From contig NZ_LOEP01000008.1 of NCBI RefSeq assembly GCF_001482285.1, forward strand, positions 1-53,296: a stretch of DNA of 53,296 bases, read 5' to 3'. Below the pieces are notes generated by a model. That model saw only the letters and a program-made list of their open reading frames with translations. It did no database searches and had not been told where the DNA came from. Positions 34,141 through 42,203 of this stretch are shown here, in pieces (position 1 is the first letter of the stretch; every line of letters begins with the position of its first letter). This stretch comes from Haloferax sp. Q22. Lineage in GTDB: Archaea > Halobacteriota > Halobacteria > Halobacteriales > Haloferacaceae. Both the position numbers and the translations under genes were made by a program.

Positions 34141-34349
34141 GCGACGCTGGAAGTCGCTGGGAGTACAAAATCGTCCGTACGGCCGACGGTGGCCTGTTCA
34201 GCGGCGATACCTCTCCGATGGAGGACGCCCTCAACTCCCTCGGTGGCGACGGCTGGGAACTCGTGGACACGATTTCCGACTCGCGCGGTGCCGGTGCGAA
34301 CAGCGGGCAGACGGCGCTCGTGTTCAAGCGGCCGGCACCCGAGCAATAG
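34137..34349 (+). CDS. DUF4177 family small protein (70 aa)
   Basis: GTG start overlapping the hdrB stop by 4 nt. MSDAGSRWEYKIVRT opens with the WEYK motif typical of DUF4177, followed by MEDALNSLGGDGWELVDTI and TALVFKRPAPE. The fold is a small beta sheet of unknown role. It is clearly the third gene of the thyA-hdrB operon. Confidence 0.88.
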   Translation: MSDAGSRWEYKIVRTADGGLFSGDTSPMEDALNSLGGDGWELVDTISDSRGAGANSGQTALVFKRPAPEQ

Positions 34350-34352
34350 GGA

Positions 34353-34838
34353 CTAGCCTTCCAGCGACCGGAACAGGGGGCCCGACCCGTCGTTCTCGAT
34401 GGTGACCATCTCTTCGCCGTCGAACGTCACCGTGAACGTCTCGTAGTCACTCGGAATCGTCACCACGGCGTCCATCGTCGTCCGCGGCGTGCAGTCTTCG
34501 GATGGCGTCTTCTCGCTGTCTTCGTCCGGACTCGTCGTCAGGTGGTAGACGTACTCGCCGTCTGCGACCATCTCGACGTCTCCGTCGATTCTGACGCTCG
34601 GCGTGTCGTGGGTGAACGTCCGATTGAAGGCGAACGACGTCTGCTCGCCCGCGGGCATTCGGACGGCCCACGACGAGGGGGCAGTCTCGCCATCGACGAG
34701 ACACCCAGTCGCGGCGGCTATCGAAGATGTCGGGGAGGAAGCCGTCTCCGTGGGGGTGACGAAGGTGACACCGACACCACCGAGGACGAGGCCGACGAGA
34801 AAGACGGCGACGAGTGCCGTCATCGAGTAGGAAGGCAT
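34353..34838 (-). CDS. Exported or membrane-anchored hypothetical protein (161 aa)
   Basis: One N-terminal hydrophobic segment (about 5-27, MTALVAVFLVGLVLGGVGVTFV) is followed by a beta-rich extracellular domain with two cysteines (about 46 and 116) that could pair. No lipobox. It converges with the DUF4177 gene, 3 bases apart. I recognise no family. A TATA-like box TTATTATC at 34863-34870 lies 28 nt upstream of the ATG, so it starts its own transcript. Confidence 0.75.
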   Translation of the reverse strand: MPSYSMTALVAVFLVGLVLGGVGVTFVTPTETASSPTSSIAAATGCLVDGETAPSSWAVRMPAGEQTSFAFNRTFTHDTPSVRIDGDVEMVADGEYVYHLTTSPDEDSEKTPSEDCTPRTTMDAVVTIPSDYETFTVTFDGEEMVTIENDGSGPLFRSLEG

Positions 34839-34860
34839 GCGTAATCTGACGCTTCGAAGG

Positions 34861-34870
34861 GAGATAATAA
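34861..34870 (-). promoter_or_regulatory. TATA-like promoter of the exported hypothetical gene
   Basis: TTATTATCTC on the minus strand is centred about 28 nt before the ATG at 34838. It lies 26 nt beyond the sufB stop, upstream on the same strand. Confidence 0.5.
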
Positions 34871-34895
34871 CAGAGTGAGATACGATATCGCGAGC

Positions 34896-36329
34896 CTAGC
34901 CGAGGCTCCCCTCCATCTCCAACTCGACCAGTCGGTTGAGTTCGACGGCGTACTCGATGGGGAGCTCCTTCGTGATGGGTTCTATGAACCCGGAGACGAT
35001 GAGCTGTTTCGCTTCCTCGTCGTCGAGTCCGCGAGACTGGAGATAGAAGATGTCCTCGTCGCCAATCTTCCCCACAGTCGCCTCGTGAGCGACGTCGACT
35101 CTGTTCTCGTGAATCTCTATGTGGGGCATCGTGTCCGAGGTAGACGCGTTGTCGAACATCAGTGCGTCACACTCGACGGAGCACGACGAATCGGTCGACC
35201 CGTGTGCGATACGGACGAGTCCGCGGTAGTTGGTGCGGCCGCCACCGCGAGAGATCGACTTCGAGACGATAGTCGATTTGGTCTCGGGGGCGTTGTGGTA
35301 GACTTTCGCGCCGGTGTCGATGTTTTGCCCTTCGCTGGCGAAGGCGATGGTGATGTGATTGTCGGAGGCACCGCGGCCGTTGAGAATCGTCGCGGGGTAG
35401 AGCATAGTGGCCTTCGAGCCCATCGAGCCCGAAACCCACTCCATGCGGCCGTTCTTACCGACGATAGCGCGTTTGGTGTTCAGATTGTAGGTGTTCTTCG
35501 ACCAGTTCTGGACGGTCGAATACTGCACATGGGCCCCCTCTTTGACGAACACTTCGACGCATCCCGAGTGAAGGTTGAACGCGGAGTACTTCGGTGCCGA
35601 ACAGCCCTCGATGTAGTGGACTTCGGAGTCCTTCTCCGCAACGATGAGGGTGTGTTCGAACTGGCCCATTCCAGCGGAGTTCATGCGGAAGTACGCCTGC
35701 ACCGGCATGTCGACGGTGACGCCCTCGGGGACATAGACGAACGACCCGCCGGACCAGATTGCGCCGTGGAGTGCGGCGAACTTGTTGTCGCTCGGGGGGA
35801 CGCACTTCGTCATGAAGTACTCCTCGACGAGGGCGGGGTGTTCGCGGACAGCTTTGTCCATATCCATGAAGATGACGCCCGACTTCTCCCACTCCTCGTG
35901 CATGTTCTGGTAGACGATTTCGGACTCGTACTGCGCGCCGACACCCGACAGCGCGTTCTTCTCGGCTTCCGGGATACCCAGTTTGTCGAAGGTGTCTTTG
36001 ATATCCTCCGGCAGGTCGTTCCAGTCGCGGACACCGCCGCGGACTTCGACATCGGGGCGGATGTACGGGACGATAGCGTCGACATCAACTTCCGAGAGAT
36101 CAGGTTGCCCGGGCCACCCACTCGGCATCGGCATCTGTTGGAACATCCGCAGGGCTCGAAGGCGACGCTCCAGCATCCACTCCGGTTCCCCCTTGTCCTC
36201 GGAGATGACCCGAACAGTCTCTTCGGTGAGTCCCTTCTCGGCGACGAACGCGGCCTTCTGTTCCTTCTTGAAGTCGAACCGGCTTTGAACGTCGGTTTCC
36301 TCGAAGTGCTGTTCCTCGCGTGAACTCAT
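34896..36329 (-). CDS. sufB: Fe-S cluster assembly scaffold SufB, without SufC or SufD nearby
   Basis: The 477-residue protein carries the SufB core: VGAQYESEIVYQ, TKCVPPSDNKFAALHGAIWSGGSFVYVPEGV, EGCSAPKYSAFNLHSGCVEVF, YSTVQNWSKNTYNLNTKRAIVG, and the C-terminal HEATVGKIGDEDIFYLQSRGL. The Cys in SVECDALMF and the Glu/His of AHEATVGKI match the cluster-building residues. Normally SufB acts with the ATPase SufC and its partner SufD; neither is encoded here. Haloferax has a sufCBD set elsewhere in its genome by my memory, which would make this a second copy. Codon use is somewhat less GC-biased than its neighbours. Confidence 0.93.
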   Translation of the reverse strand: MSSREEQHFEETDVQSRFDFKKEQKAAFVAEKGLTEETVRVISEDKGEPEWMLERRLRALRMFQQMPMPSGWPGQPDLSEVDVDAIVPYIRPDVEVRGGVRDWNDLPEDIKDTFDKLGIPEAEKNALSGVGAQYESEIVYQNMHEEWEKSGVIFMDMDKAVREHPALVEEYFMTKCVPPSDNKFAALHGAIWSGGSFVYVPEGVTVDMPVQAYFRMNSAGMGQFEHTLIVAEKDSEVHYIEGCSAPKYSAFNLHSGCVEVFVKEGAHVQYSTVQNWSKNTYNLNTKRAIVGKNGRMEWVSGSMGSKATMLYPATILNGRGASDNHITIAFASEGQNIDTGAKVYHNAPETKSTIVSKSISRGGGRTNYRGLVRIAHGSTDSSCSVECDALMFDNASTSDTMPHIEIHENRVDVAHEATVGKIGDEDIFYLQSRGLDDEEAKQLIVSGFIEPITKELPIEYAVELNRLVELEMEGSLG

Positions 36330-36702
36330 AACACCTAGAGAGGGGTTCCCAGCTGATATGAGGATGCCCCCTCCCTCAGAAACGAACGACAGTCCGGTCG
36401 TTCGGAGAGACTTCGAACCGGGAGAGTTCCGAAAAAATGGTTCGTTTTCGACACCTCACGGTGTTTTGTTGTAGTCCACACGACGAATTATTAATCAAGC
36501 TGATTCGCATTCAGTCAGTACACATATACTATCAGAATACGATAACATACAGACAAATCTGAAGTTAATTTCAATTAATTTGCATATACCTTCTTAAGAG
36601 TCCGTTGTACGCTGGTTATGCGATAGTACATAGAGCTGGCAGGGCTGTGGTGGCGGAGCATAGTGCCTGGAGTGGAGACACTATCAGAATAAAGATAATA
36701 AA
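36330..36702. other. Non-coding AT-rich region between sufB and the Cys-rich protein gene
   Basis: No gene was seen in these 373 bases. TCATATC on the minus strand (36355-36361) is a TATA-like box 29 nt before the sufB ATG. CGAACGAC-AGTCCG-GTCGTTCG at 36383-36404 is a perfect 8-bp-arm inverted repeat. From about 36480 the DNA becomes very AT-rich. ACTATCAGAATA occurs at 36528-36539 and again at 36680-36691, just before the ATG at 36703. CATATACC near 36583-36590 is a plausible plus-strand TATA box, which would give a leader of some 85 nt. Confidence 0.6.
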
Positions 36703-38730
36703 ATGGACGATACAACGACGAAACCGGACGACACAGAGGAGACAGAGAAGAAACGTGGATACGTACCGATAACGCGGCGGAACGTGATGAAGTCCGTCGG
36801 GGCCGTCGGTGTGCTCGGTGGGTATGCTGGGGCGGCAGGTGCGACGGTACAGGAGTGTAGTTGTGAGGGACTCGGCGGTGGGTCGAGTGCGTGTTTTACC
36901 ACCTCTGACGACGACCCGTGTTCGTACTGTAAAATCGACGACAGCGTTCTCGGGGTGGGTCAGACGTGTACCGTCCCCGGGACGAGCATCACCGTCACGC
37001 GCGAGAGCGAAGACTGCATCAGTTGGACCGACTCGAACGATGAACTAGACGATATCGCGTTGAAGGCAGGTTCAGGAGCAGAGTCCTGTACGCGCTTATC
37101 GGAGTTCGGAACAGACTCGAACGGCCAACTGTGCACACAGGACGGCAAAGACATCAGCCACATCACGGTCAGGTACAACTGTGGCGACGGCAACGGCGGA
37201 CCGACGCCGAGCGGTGAAGTCCTGACGTGTACGACCGCTGAGATAGACGTGACTGGACTACCCGCGAACGAGGACGTCACGCTCACGGTCAGCTTCTACG
37301 ACTGCGACGATTACTCGGAATCGTTCACTGCCGACAGTGACGGAAACGTCACAGCCAGTATCGACCTGACTGCCGTGGGACGCTGTTACTGCACACCCAC
37401 AGAGATGACGCTGACGGACTCGGGTGGAAACGTCCTCGTCGACAGCTTCCAATCCGGCCTCGCAGAAGGGTTCTGCGAACCCACAGTTGAGGCGACCGGT
37501 GACTGCAGTACGGTGACCGCCAGCGTGACCGACAAGATGATAGAGGGTTGCCCGGTCAACGCAACCCTTTACTTCGACGAGTGTTCGCCCACCGATTCGG
37601 TCGAACTCAACGCGAGCAATGGGTGGACCCACGACTTCACCGACTACTGCTACTGCACGCCCGACAGAGTCGTGTTCGAATACGACGCCGGGTCGCAGAC
37701 AGTTGATGTGGATCCGACCGACGAACCGTGTGAGGTCTCCGTGACCGATTCGAGCATCGAATGCTCGAACATCTCCCTCAGCGGAGATGGCGTCGGTAGT
37801 TGCCCAGTCACTATCGTCACCACGTTCGACCAAGACGGATGCGCGGACTACGAGACGACTGTCAACGCAAGCGGCGGCAAGTGGTCCGCCAGTATCGACT
37901 TGTCTGACGTTGGACGGTGCTACTGCACGCCAACGAAAGTCGACGTGTACGAGGGTGACTCGGCCAGTGGCGAGCCAGTTGACACGGTCTACCCGTCCTC
38001 TGAACTCGACTGCGAACCGACCTTCGAGGAGACGTTCTACTGTGACGCAGTGGACGTCAGCGGTACCGGCCTCGTCGAAGGCTGTGACGTCACGGCGACA
38101 GTGTACACGAAAAAGGACACCGAAGGGCACGACTTCGACGTGACCTGCGATGGTGAATACACCGCCACGCTGTCGGCGAGCAGTCCCTCGGCGACCGTCG
38201 ACCTCTCAGGTCTGCCATGTGGCTGTGAGCCAGATTACGTCGAGTACTCCTACGATGGAGTCGTCTTCGACGACGAGACGGAGTCCGCAGGTCCGCTCAA
38301 CTGCATCTGTGACGACTTCACGGACGTCTGCAAGTTCGAGTGGTACGACGACGATCGGAACGAGATACTGTTCGATACGTGGCTCGACTGTCACGGCGGA
38401 CAGGTCAGGTTCACCAACCCGACCTACAAGGACGGTGACGAACTCGTCTGCTTCGACTTCGAATCGACCTTCCCGGTCTTCGAAGTGTTCGTGAAGGGTG
38501 GTGGCGGCAAAGACGCTGGCAACACCTACACGTGGCCGTGCGGAACGATGGATTCCAGCACTGCGCCGTCGAAGATTACGGACGCGAACGGTAACGACAT
38601 CACCGATGAGTGGGACGGCCAACTCTGCGCGAACGAGCACCCGAAGAACGGCCGGCAGACGGCGGTCAGTCACGTGACCTTCCGCGTCTGCGTGGACGAA
38701 ACCCTCGATAACAAACCCTCGAACGGATAG
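36703..38730 (+). CDS. Tat-exported protein with 40 cysteines and four repeats, unknown function
   Basis: The 675-residue protein begins with a Lys/Glu/Asp-rich stretch, then a twin-arginine signal ITRRNVMKSVGAVGVLGG ending near AGA (residue 47); no lipobox. It has 40 Cys, all after the signal. Residues 173-262, 263-345, 349-440 and 442-533 are four repeats, each starting with a Cys-centred beta strand and ending in a CYCTP-type pair (Cys228/230, 316/318, 406/408, 506/508). Repeats 2-4 each have six Cys; repeat 1 lacks one. Segments at 118-160 and 594-663 both show a V/L-K-A/G-G start and end SH[IV]T[VF]R, a motif I remember from secreted bacterial surface proteins. Probably a disulfide-stabilised surface or released protein. 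No anchor or sorting signal is visible. Confidence 0.85.
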   Translation: MDDTTTKPDDTEETEKKRGYVPITRRNVMKSVGAVGVLGGYAGAAGATVQECSCEGLGGGSSACFTTSDDDPCSYCKIDDSVLGVGQTCTVPGTSITVTRESEDCISWTDSNDELDDIALKAGSGAESCTRLSEFGTDSNGQLCTQDGKDISHITVRYNCGDGNGGPTPSGEVLTCTTAEIDVTGLPANEDVTLTVSFYDCDDYSESFTADSDGNVTASIDLTAVGRCYCTPTEMTLTDSGGNVLVDSFQSGLAEGFCEPTVEATGDCSTVTASVTDKMIEGCPVNATLYFDECSPTDSVELNASNGWTHDFTDYCYCTPDRVVFEYDAGSQTVDVDPTDEPCEVSVTDSSIECSNISLSGDGVGSCPVTIVTTFDQDGCADYETTVNASGGKWSASIDLSDVGRCYCTPTKVDVYEGDSASGEPVDTVYPSSELDCEPTFEETFYCDAVDVSGTGLVEGCDVTATVYTKKDTEGHDFDVTCDGEYTATLSASSPSATVDLSGLPCGCEPDYVEYSYDGVVFDDETESAGPLNCICDDFTDVCKFEWYDDDRNEILFDTWLDCHGGQVRFTNPTYKDGDELVCFDFESTFPVFEVFVKGGGGKDAGNTYTWPCGTMDSSTAPSKITDANGNDITDEWDGQLCANEHPKNGRQTAVSHVTFRVCVDETLDNKPSNG

Positions 38731-38826
38731 TCGAGTGAACCACGGCGAGAACACGACGAAGTGTCTCTCGCACGCAACTTTATCGGTCTCAACGTCGAAC
38801 TAGAGACGAATCCAACAATTGACAAT

Positions 38827-39651
38827 ATGACACGTTTTGCAATCGTAGACAGATTCCGCCAGCCCGAATACACCGGTGAGAATCGATGCACGCCATGTAC
38901 CATCGTCAACGTGGCCATTGCGGCCGTCGCGAGCCTCGTGCTTGGCCTCGTGTGGGCCCCGCTTGTGGTGGTTTCGTTCGCCCTCTTCGTGGCCGTCATC
39001 TACACCCGTGGCTACCTCGTGCCGGGGACGCCGACACTCACGAAGACGTACTTCCCCGACCGAGTCCTCCGGTGGTTCGACAAGGAACCCGAACCCGCCT
39101 TCGCCGTCGCCGTCGACGAGGACACCGACCTCGACGTCGAAGCGGTGTTGCAAGACACCGGCGCACTCGAACCATGCGAAGACATCGAAGACCTGTGTCT
39201 GACGCCGGCGTTCGAGAGTGTGTGGAGCGACGAACTCGAGCGCACAGACGAGTCGGCGGTGCGGAACCAACTGGCCTCGATAATCGGTGTGGACCAATCG
39301 CGCATCTCGACGGCGCAAGCCGGCGAGTGGTTCGTCGCCAGACTCGATGGTGACCAAATCGGCAGGTGGGAGTCACAGGCGGCACTAGCCGCGGATATGG
39401 CCGCCGACGTGGTTCTCGCGGACCGAGTCGCCGACTGGGAGGCACTCAGCCCCGATTCCCGGAGTGCACTCGCCAGAGGTCTCCGAATCTACCTCGAACA
39501 GTGCCCCGACTGTGGCGGGGCGGTCGCGTTCGGGAAAGAGACGCGTTCGTCCTGCTGTCGGTCGTGGGAGGTGGTCGTCACTCGCTGTGACGACTGCGAC
39601 ACGAAACTCTTCGAAATCGAATCGGCACAACTCGAACAAGACGCCGCATAG
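38827..39651 (+). CDS. Membrane protein with CxxC and zinc ribbon (paralogue B)
   Basis: 274 residues. PEYTGENRCTPCTIVN places Cys21-x2-Cys24 immediately before the first of two hydrophobic segments (about 25-44 and 46-62). The rest is cytoplasmic or surface-facing, with Cys117 and Cys124, GVDQSRISTAQAGEWFVARLDGDQIGRWES, and a C-terminal ribbon with Cys226/229, Cys243/244 and Cys254/257. It repeats the layout of the gene at 25955-26785. The CxxC beside a membrane helix recalls thiol redox proteins, but no known fold is recognised. It follows the Cys-rich protein gene by 96 nt on the same strand. ATG 38827 was preferred to a GTG 66 nt upstream. Confidence 0.8.
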   Translation: MTRFAIVDRFRQPEYTGENRCTPCTIVNVAIAAVASLVLGLVWAPLVVVSFALFVAVIYTRGYLVPGTPTLTKTYFPDRVLRWFDKEPEPAFAVAVDEDTDLDVEAVLQDTGALEPCEDIEDLCLTPAFESVWSDELERTDESAVRNQLASIIGVDQSRISTAQAGEWFVARLDGDQIGRWESQAALAADMAADVVLADRVADWEALSPDSRSALARGLRIYLEQCPDCGGAVAFGKETRSSCCRSWEVVVTRCDDCDTKLFEIESAQLEQDAA

Positions 39652-39685
39652 GAGCTGACGGGCAGTCCTAGCGGTCGTCTCCCCC

Positions 39686-41785
39686 TCAGGAACTGACGTG
39701 TTCTGACCGTACTGCGCTCCGGCCACTGGCGTCGGTGACCGTCAGTTGGACCTCGAAGGTAGTCGACCCGACTTTCTTGAGTTTGAACGAATCCGACCCA
39801 CTCGCCCTGTCGCCACCGACAGACGACTGTGCCGAATCGGCCACGGACCCGCTACTATCGAGTACGTCCACGACGACGGTCGCGAGGTCACCGTCGACGT
39901 CCGCGACGGTCCAGTCCGCTGTCATCTCCGCGTGTGGGTCGCGCTTGCCCGCTTCACTCACAGCGTACGATTCGACCGTCGGGGGCGATAGCTCCGAAGC
40001 GGCGGCATCGGTCGTTAACGTGGCCGTACTACCGGTGTCAGTATCACCATCGCTCGCGGTGGCGACTGCCCGGTACTCGTAGGTGACACCGCTTTCGAGG
40101 CCGCTCAGCGATTCGCTGAACGTTCCCGTCGACGAAACCGTCTGGGTCGCAGTCGTCGACCACGACGTGGTGTCCTGTTTCCGGTAGTCGAAGGCAACGT
40201 CCGCGGAACTCGCGCCGCCGAGGTCAGAGACCGTTCCGTCGAGTGTGGCCGCCGTCTCGGTGACGTTCGTGGCCGAATCTGTCGACACGACGACGCTCGG
40301 GTCGGTAGTCGTCTCGAGCGTCACAGTAGAACCGGTGTCGGTGTCGCCGTCGCTCGCGGTGGCGGTTGCCCGGTACTCGTAGGTCGTTCCGCTTTCGAGA
40401 CCACTCAGCGTCGCTGTGAAACTTCCCGTCGAGGAAACCGTCTGGGTCGCAGTCGTCGACCACGACGTGGTGCCCTGTTTCCGGTGGTCGAAGGCAACGT
40501 CCGCGGAACTCGCGCCGCCGAGGTCGGTCAGCGTTCCGCCGAGCGTCGCCGCCGCCTCGGTGATATCAGTCGCCGTGTCCGTCGAGACGACGACTGCCGT
40601 GTCGGTGGTGTCGCTCGCTCCGACTGCCGCTTCCACGTCGAGGAGTCCGTACCCTTGATCTGAACTCGAGAGGCCGAGGTCCTCTGCCGTCTCCTGAAGT
40701 CGCGTCCGTGCCTCGGTGTTGGTGTATCCCTTCGCCATCAGCTGGCCCCCCGCGGCGGCGACGTGCGGACACGCCATCGAGGTGCCGGAGTAGTACTGGT
40801 AGCCGTCGACGATGGTCGAGTAGATGTAGGTCCCCGGTGCGGTGAGTTCGACTTCCGGCCCAGTAGAGGAAAACGAGGACAGGTCGTCGTCCATGCCGAC
40901 TGCGCTCACTGCAATCACCGTCGAGTAGGCGGCGGGATACTCCACACAGTCGGTACAGGGGCCGTCGTTGCCCGTCGCGGCGACGAGGAGGACGCCGTTG
41001 TCGTACGCGTACTGGCAGGCGTCCCGGAGGGTGCTGGACGATGACGCCGCGCCGAAACTCATGCTGGCGACGTCGTACCCGCGTTCGACGACCCACGAGA
41101 GACCGTCTGCGACGCCGGACCACGTCCCAGACCCGTACTCTCCGAGCACCTTGACGGCGTGTAACGTTGCCTCGGTGGCGACGCCGATGGTACCGTCGGT
41201 GTTGTCGACGGCACCGACGATACCCGCACAGTGGGTTCCGTGGTCGTTGTCGTCGCCCCAGGCGGCCGAACAACCGGAATCGCACGTTTCGGCCGCGTAT
41301 CCGTCACCGAGGTTCGCCTGCAGATCCGGGTGGTCGGCGTCGATACCGGTGTCGAGGATTGCGACGTGCGAACCGGAACCGGTTTCGCCCGCGCTGTGGG
41401 CGACCTCAGCGTCGACCCGGTCGATACCCCACGGGAGTTCTTCAGCGACCGCTTCCACGCGGCCGTCCGGTTCGACGTATCGGACGTCGGGGTGCGATTG
41501 GAGGGCGTCCAGTGCTTCCTGTGGGAAACGCCCTGCGACGGCGAATCCAATATCACCGAAATCTAACTCTCGGTCCACCGCGTTCGCGCGCGCTTTCGCA
41601 GCTCGAACTCCCTCCTTCGAGCGAGTACCGACGATGTATCGCCCGGGAGGGTTGCGTCCTGTTGCTTCACCCGCGAGACCAATAGTCGCAAATCCTGTCC
41701 CAACCGTTCGGAGAAGATTTCGACGGGAGACATTCAGATCATCGAGACGTTCGTTCACGTACGAACGAGTGGAAGACAGATACAT
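39686..41785 (-). CDS. Tat-exported subtilisin-like serine protease with two fibronectin-III-like repeats (halolysin type)
   Basis: The 699-residue precursor has a twin-arginine signal (SRRNLLRTVGTGFATIGLAG), an inhibitor-like propeptide (about 45-115), and a peptidase S8 domain with Asp145 (ILDTGIDADHPDL), His182 (NDHGTHCAG), oxyanion Asn273 and Ser336 (SGTSMACPHVAA). Cysteines at 168/172 and 277/280 may form disulfides. Residues 397-496 and 497-596 are two nearly identical fibronectin-III-like modules of exactly 100 residues, followed by a third beta-rich domain with the distal TWTVADVDGDLATVVVDVLD. It resembles halolysins, which usually lack such FnIII repeats. It is convergent with paralogue B, 34 nt apart. 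Confidence 0.93.
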   Translation of the reverse strand: MYLSSTRSYVNERLDDLNVSRRNLLRTVGTGFATIGLAGEATGRNPPGRYIVGTRSKEGVRAAKARANAVDRELDFGDIGFAVAGRFPQEALDALQSHPDVRYVEPDGRVEAVAEELPWGIDRVDAEVAHSAGETGSGSHVAILDTGIDADHPDLQANLGDGYAAETCDSGCSAAWGDDNDHGTHCAGIVGAVDNTDGTIGVATEATLHAVKVLGEYGSGTWSGVADGLSWVVERGYDVASMSFGAASSSSTLRDACQYAYDNGVLLVAATGNDGPCTDCVEYPAAYSTVIAVSAVGMDDDLSSFSSTGPEVELTAPGTYIYSTIVDGYQYYSGTSMACPHVAAAGGQLMAKGYTNTEARTRLQETAEDLGLSSSDQGYGLLDVEAAVGASDTTDTAVVVSTDTATDITEAAATLGGTLTDLGGASSADVAFDHRKQGTTSWSTTATQTVSSTGSFTATLSGLESGTTYEYRATATASDGDTDTGSTVTLETTTDPSVVVSTDSATNVTETAATLDGTVSDLGGASSADVAFDYRKQDTTSWSTTATQTVSSTGTFSESLSGLESGVTYEYRAVATASDGDTDTGSTATLTTDAAASELSPPTVESYAVSEAGKRDPHAEMTADWTVADVDGDLATVVVDVLDSSGSVADSAQSSVGGDRASGSDSFKLKKVGSTTFEVQLTVTDASGRSAVRSEHVSS
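39998..40597 (-). repeat. Tandem 300-bp repeat encoding the two FnIII-like modules
   Basis: Two 300-bp units, 40298-40597 and 39998-40297, encode modules of equal length (VVVSTD at residues 397 and 497). They are nearly identical over long blocks, which implies a recent duplication or gene conversion. Confidence 0.85.
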
Positions 41786-41953
41786 AAATTTCTCTGAACT
41801 TGTATTTAGAATTAATTTAAATATTTCTTATATATTCTAGCACATTCTAGTGAATACTAGTATGGTGGTGAATGAATTAATCTCTGCGACAGGTCGGCCG
41901 TCGTCCGGGAATCCCACCAAGAATATTTACTTCGTTGATATGAATTGTTCTGT
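41786..41953. promoter_or_regulatory. AT-rich control region of the protease with phased repeats
   Basis: ATTCTAG at 41834-41840 and 41844-41850 and ATACTAG at 41854-41860 form three heptamers spaced exactly 10 bp apart, one DNA turn. On the minus strand TTAAATTAAT-like sequence near 41808-41818 would be the protease TATA box, leaving the repeats 20-45 bp further upstream, where an activator would bind. On the plus strand ATATTTAC at 41923-41930 is 27 nt before the next gene. Confidence 0.55.
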
Positions 41954-42136
41954 ATGAGCAAGGCGCACTTCGAGGTGTTCGTCGACGCGGCGGACAAGTA
42001 TCGGTGGCGACTCGTCCACGACAACGGGAACATCCTCGCCGACTCCGGCGAGGGCTACGCGTCGAAACAGAAGGCGAAGCAGGGAATCGAGAGCGTGAAG
42101 CGGAACGCGCCCGACGCAGACGTGGTCGAGGAGTAA
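41954..42136 (+). CDS. DUF1508 family small protein (60 aa)
   Basis: MSKAHFEVFVDAADKYRWRLVHDNGNILADSGEGYASKQKAK contains the F-E-V-F-x-D...W-R-L-x-x-x-N-G-x-I-L-A-x-S-G-E-G-Y pattern of DUF1508. It is one module where bacterial relatives such as YegP have two. The role is unknown. It precedes the proteasome alpha gene, an order I recall from Haloferax (HVO_2922 and HVO_2923). The TATA-like box 27 nt upstream fixes the ATG. Confidence 0.92.
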   Translation: MSKAHFEVFVDAADKYRWRLVHDNGNILADSGEGYASKQKAKQGIESVKRNAPDADVVEE

Positions 42137-42203
42137 ACAACGGGCGTTGACCCGCCGGATTCGGCTGAAATCGGCGGTTCGCCCGGCGATTCGAGCGTGA
42201 ACC

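Noticed and set aside
36330-36702. tRNA, CRISPR array or small gene in the AT-rich spacer
   Set aside because: No cloverleaf or regularly spaced repeats are present, and frames are short and broken by stops.
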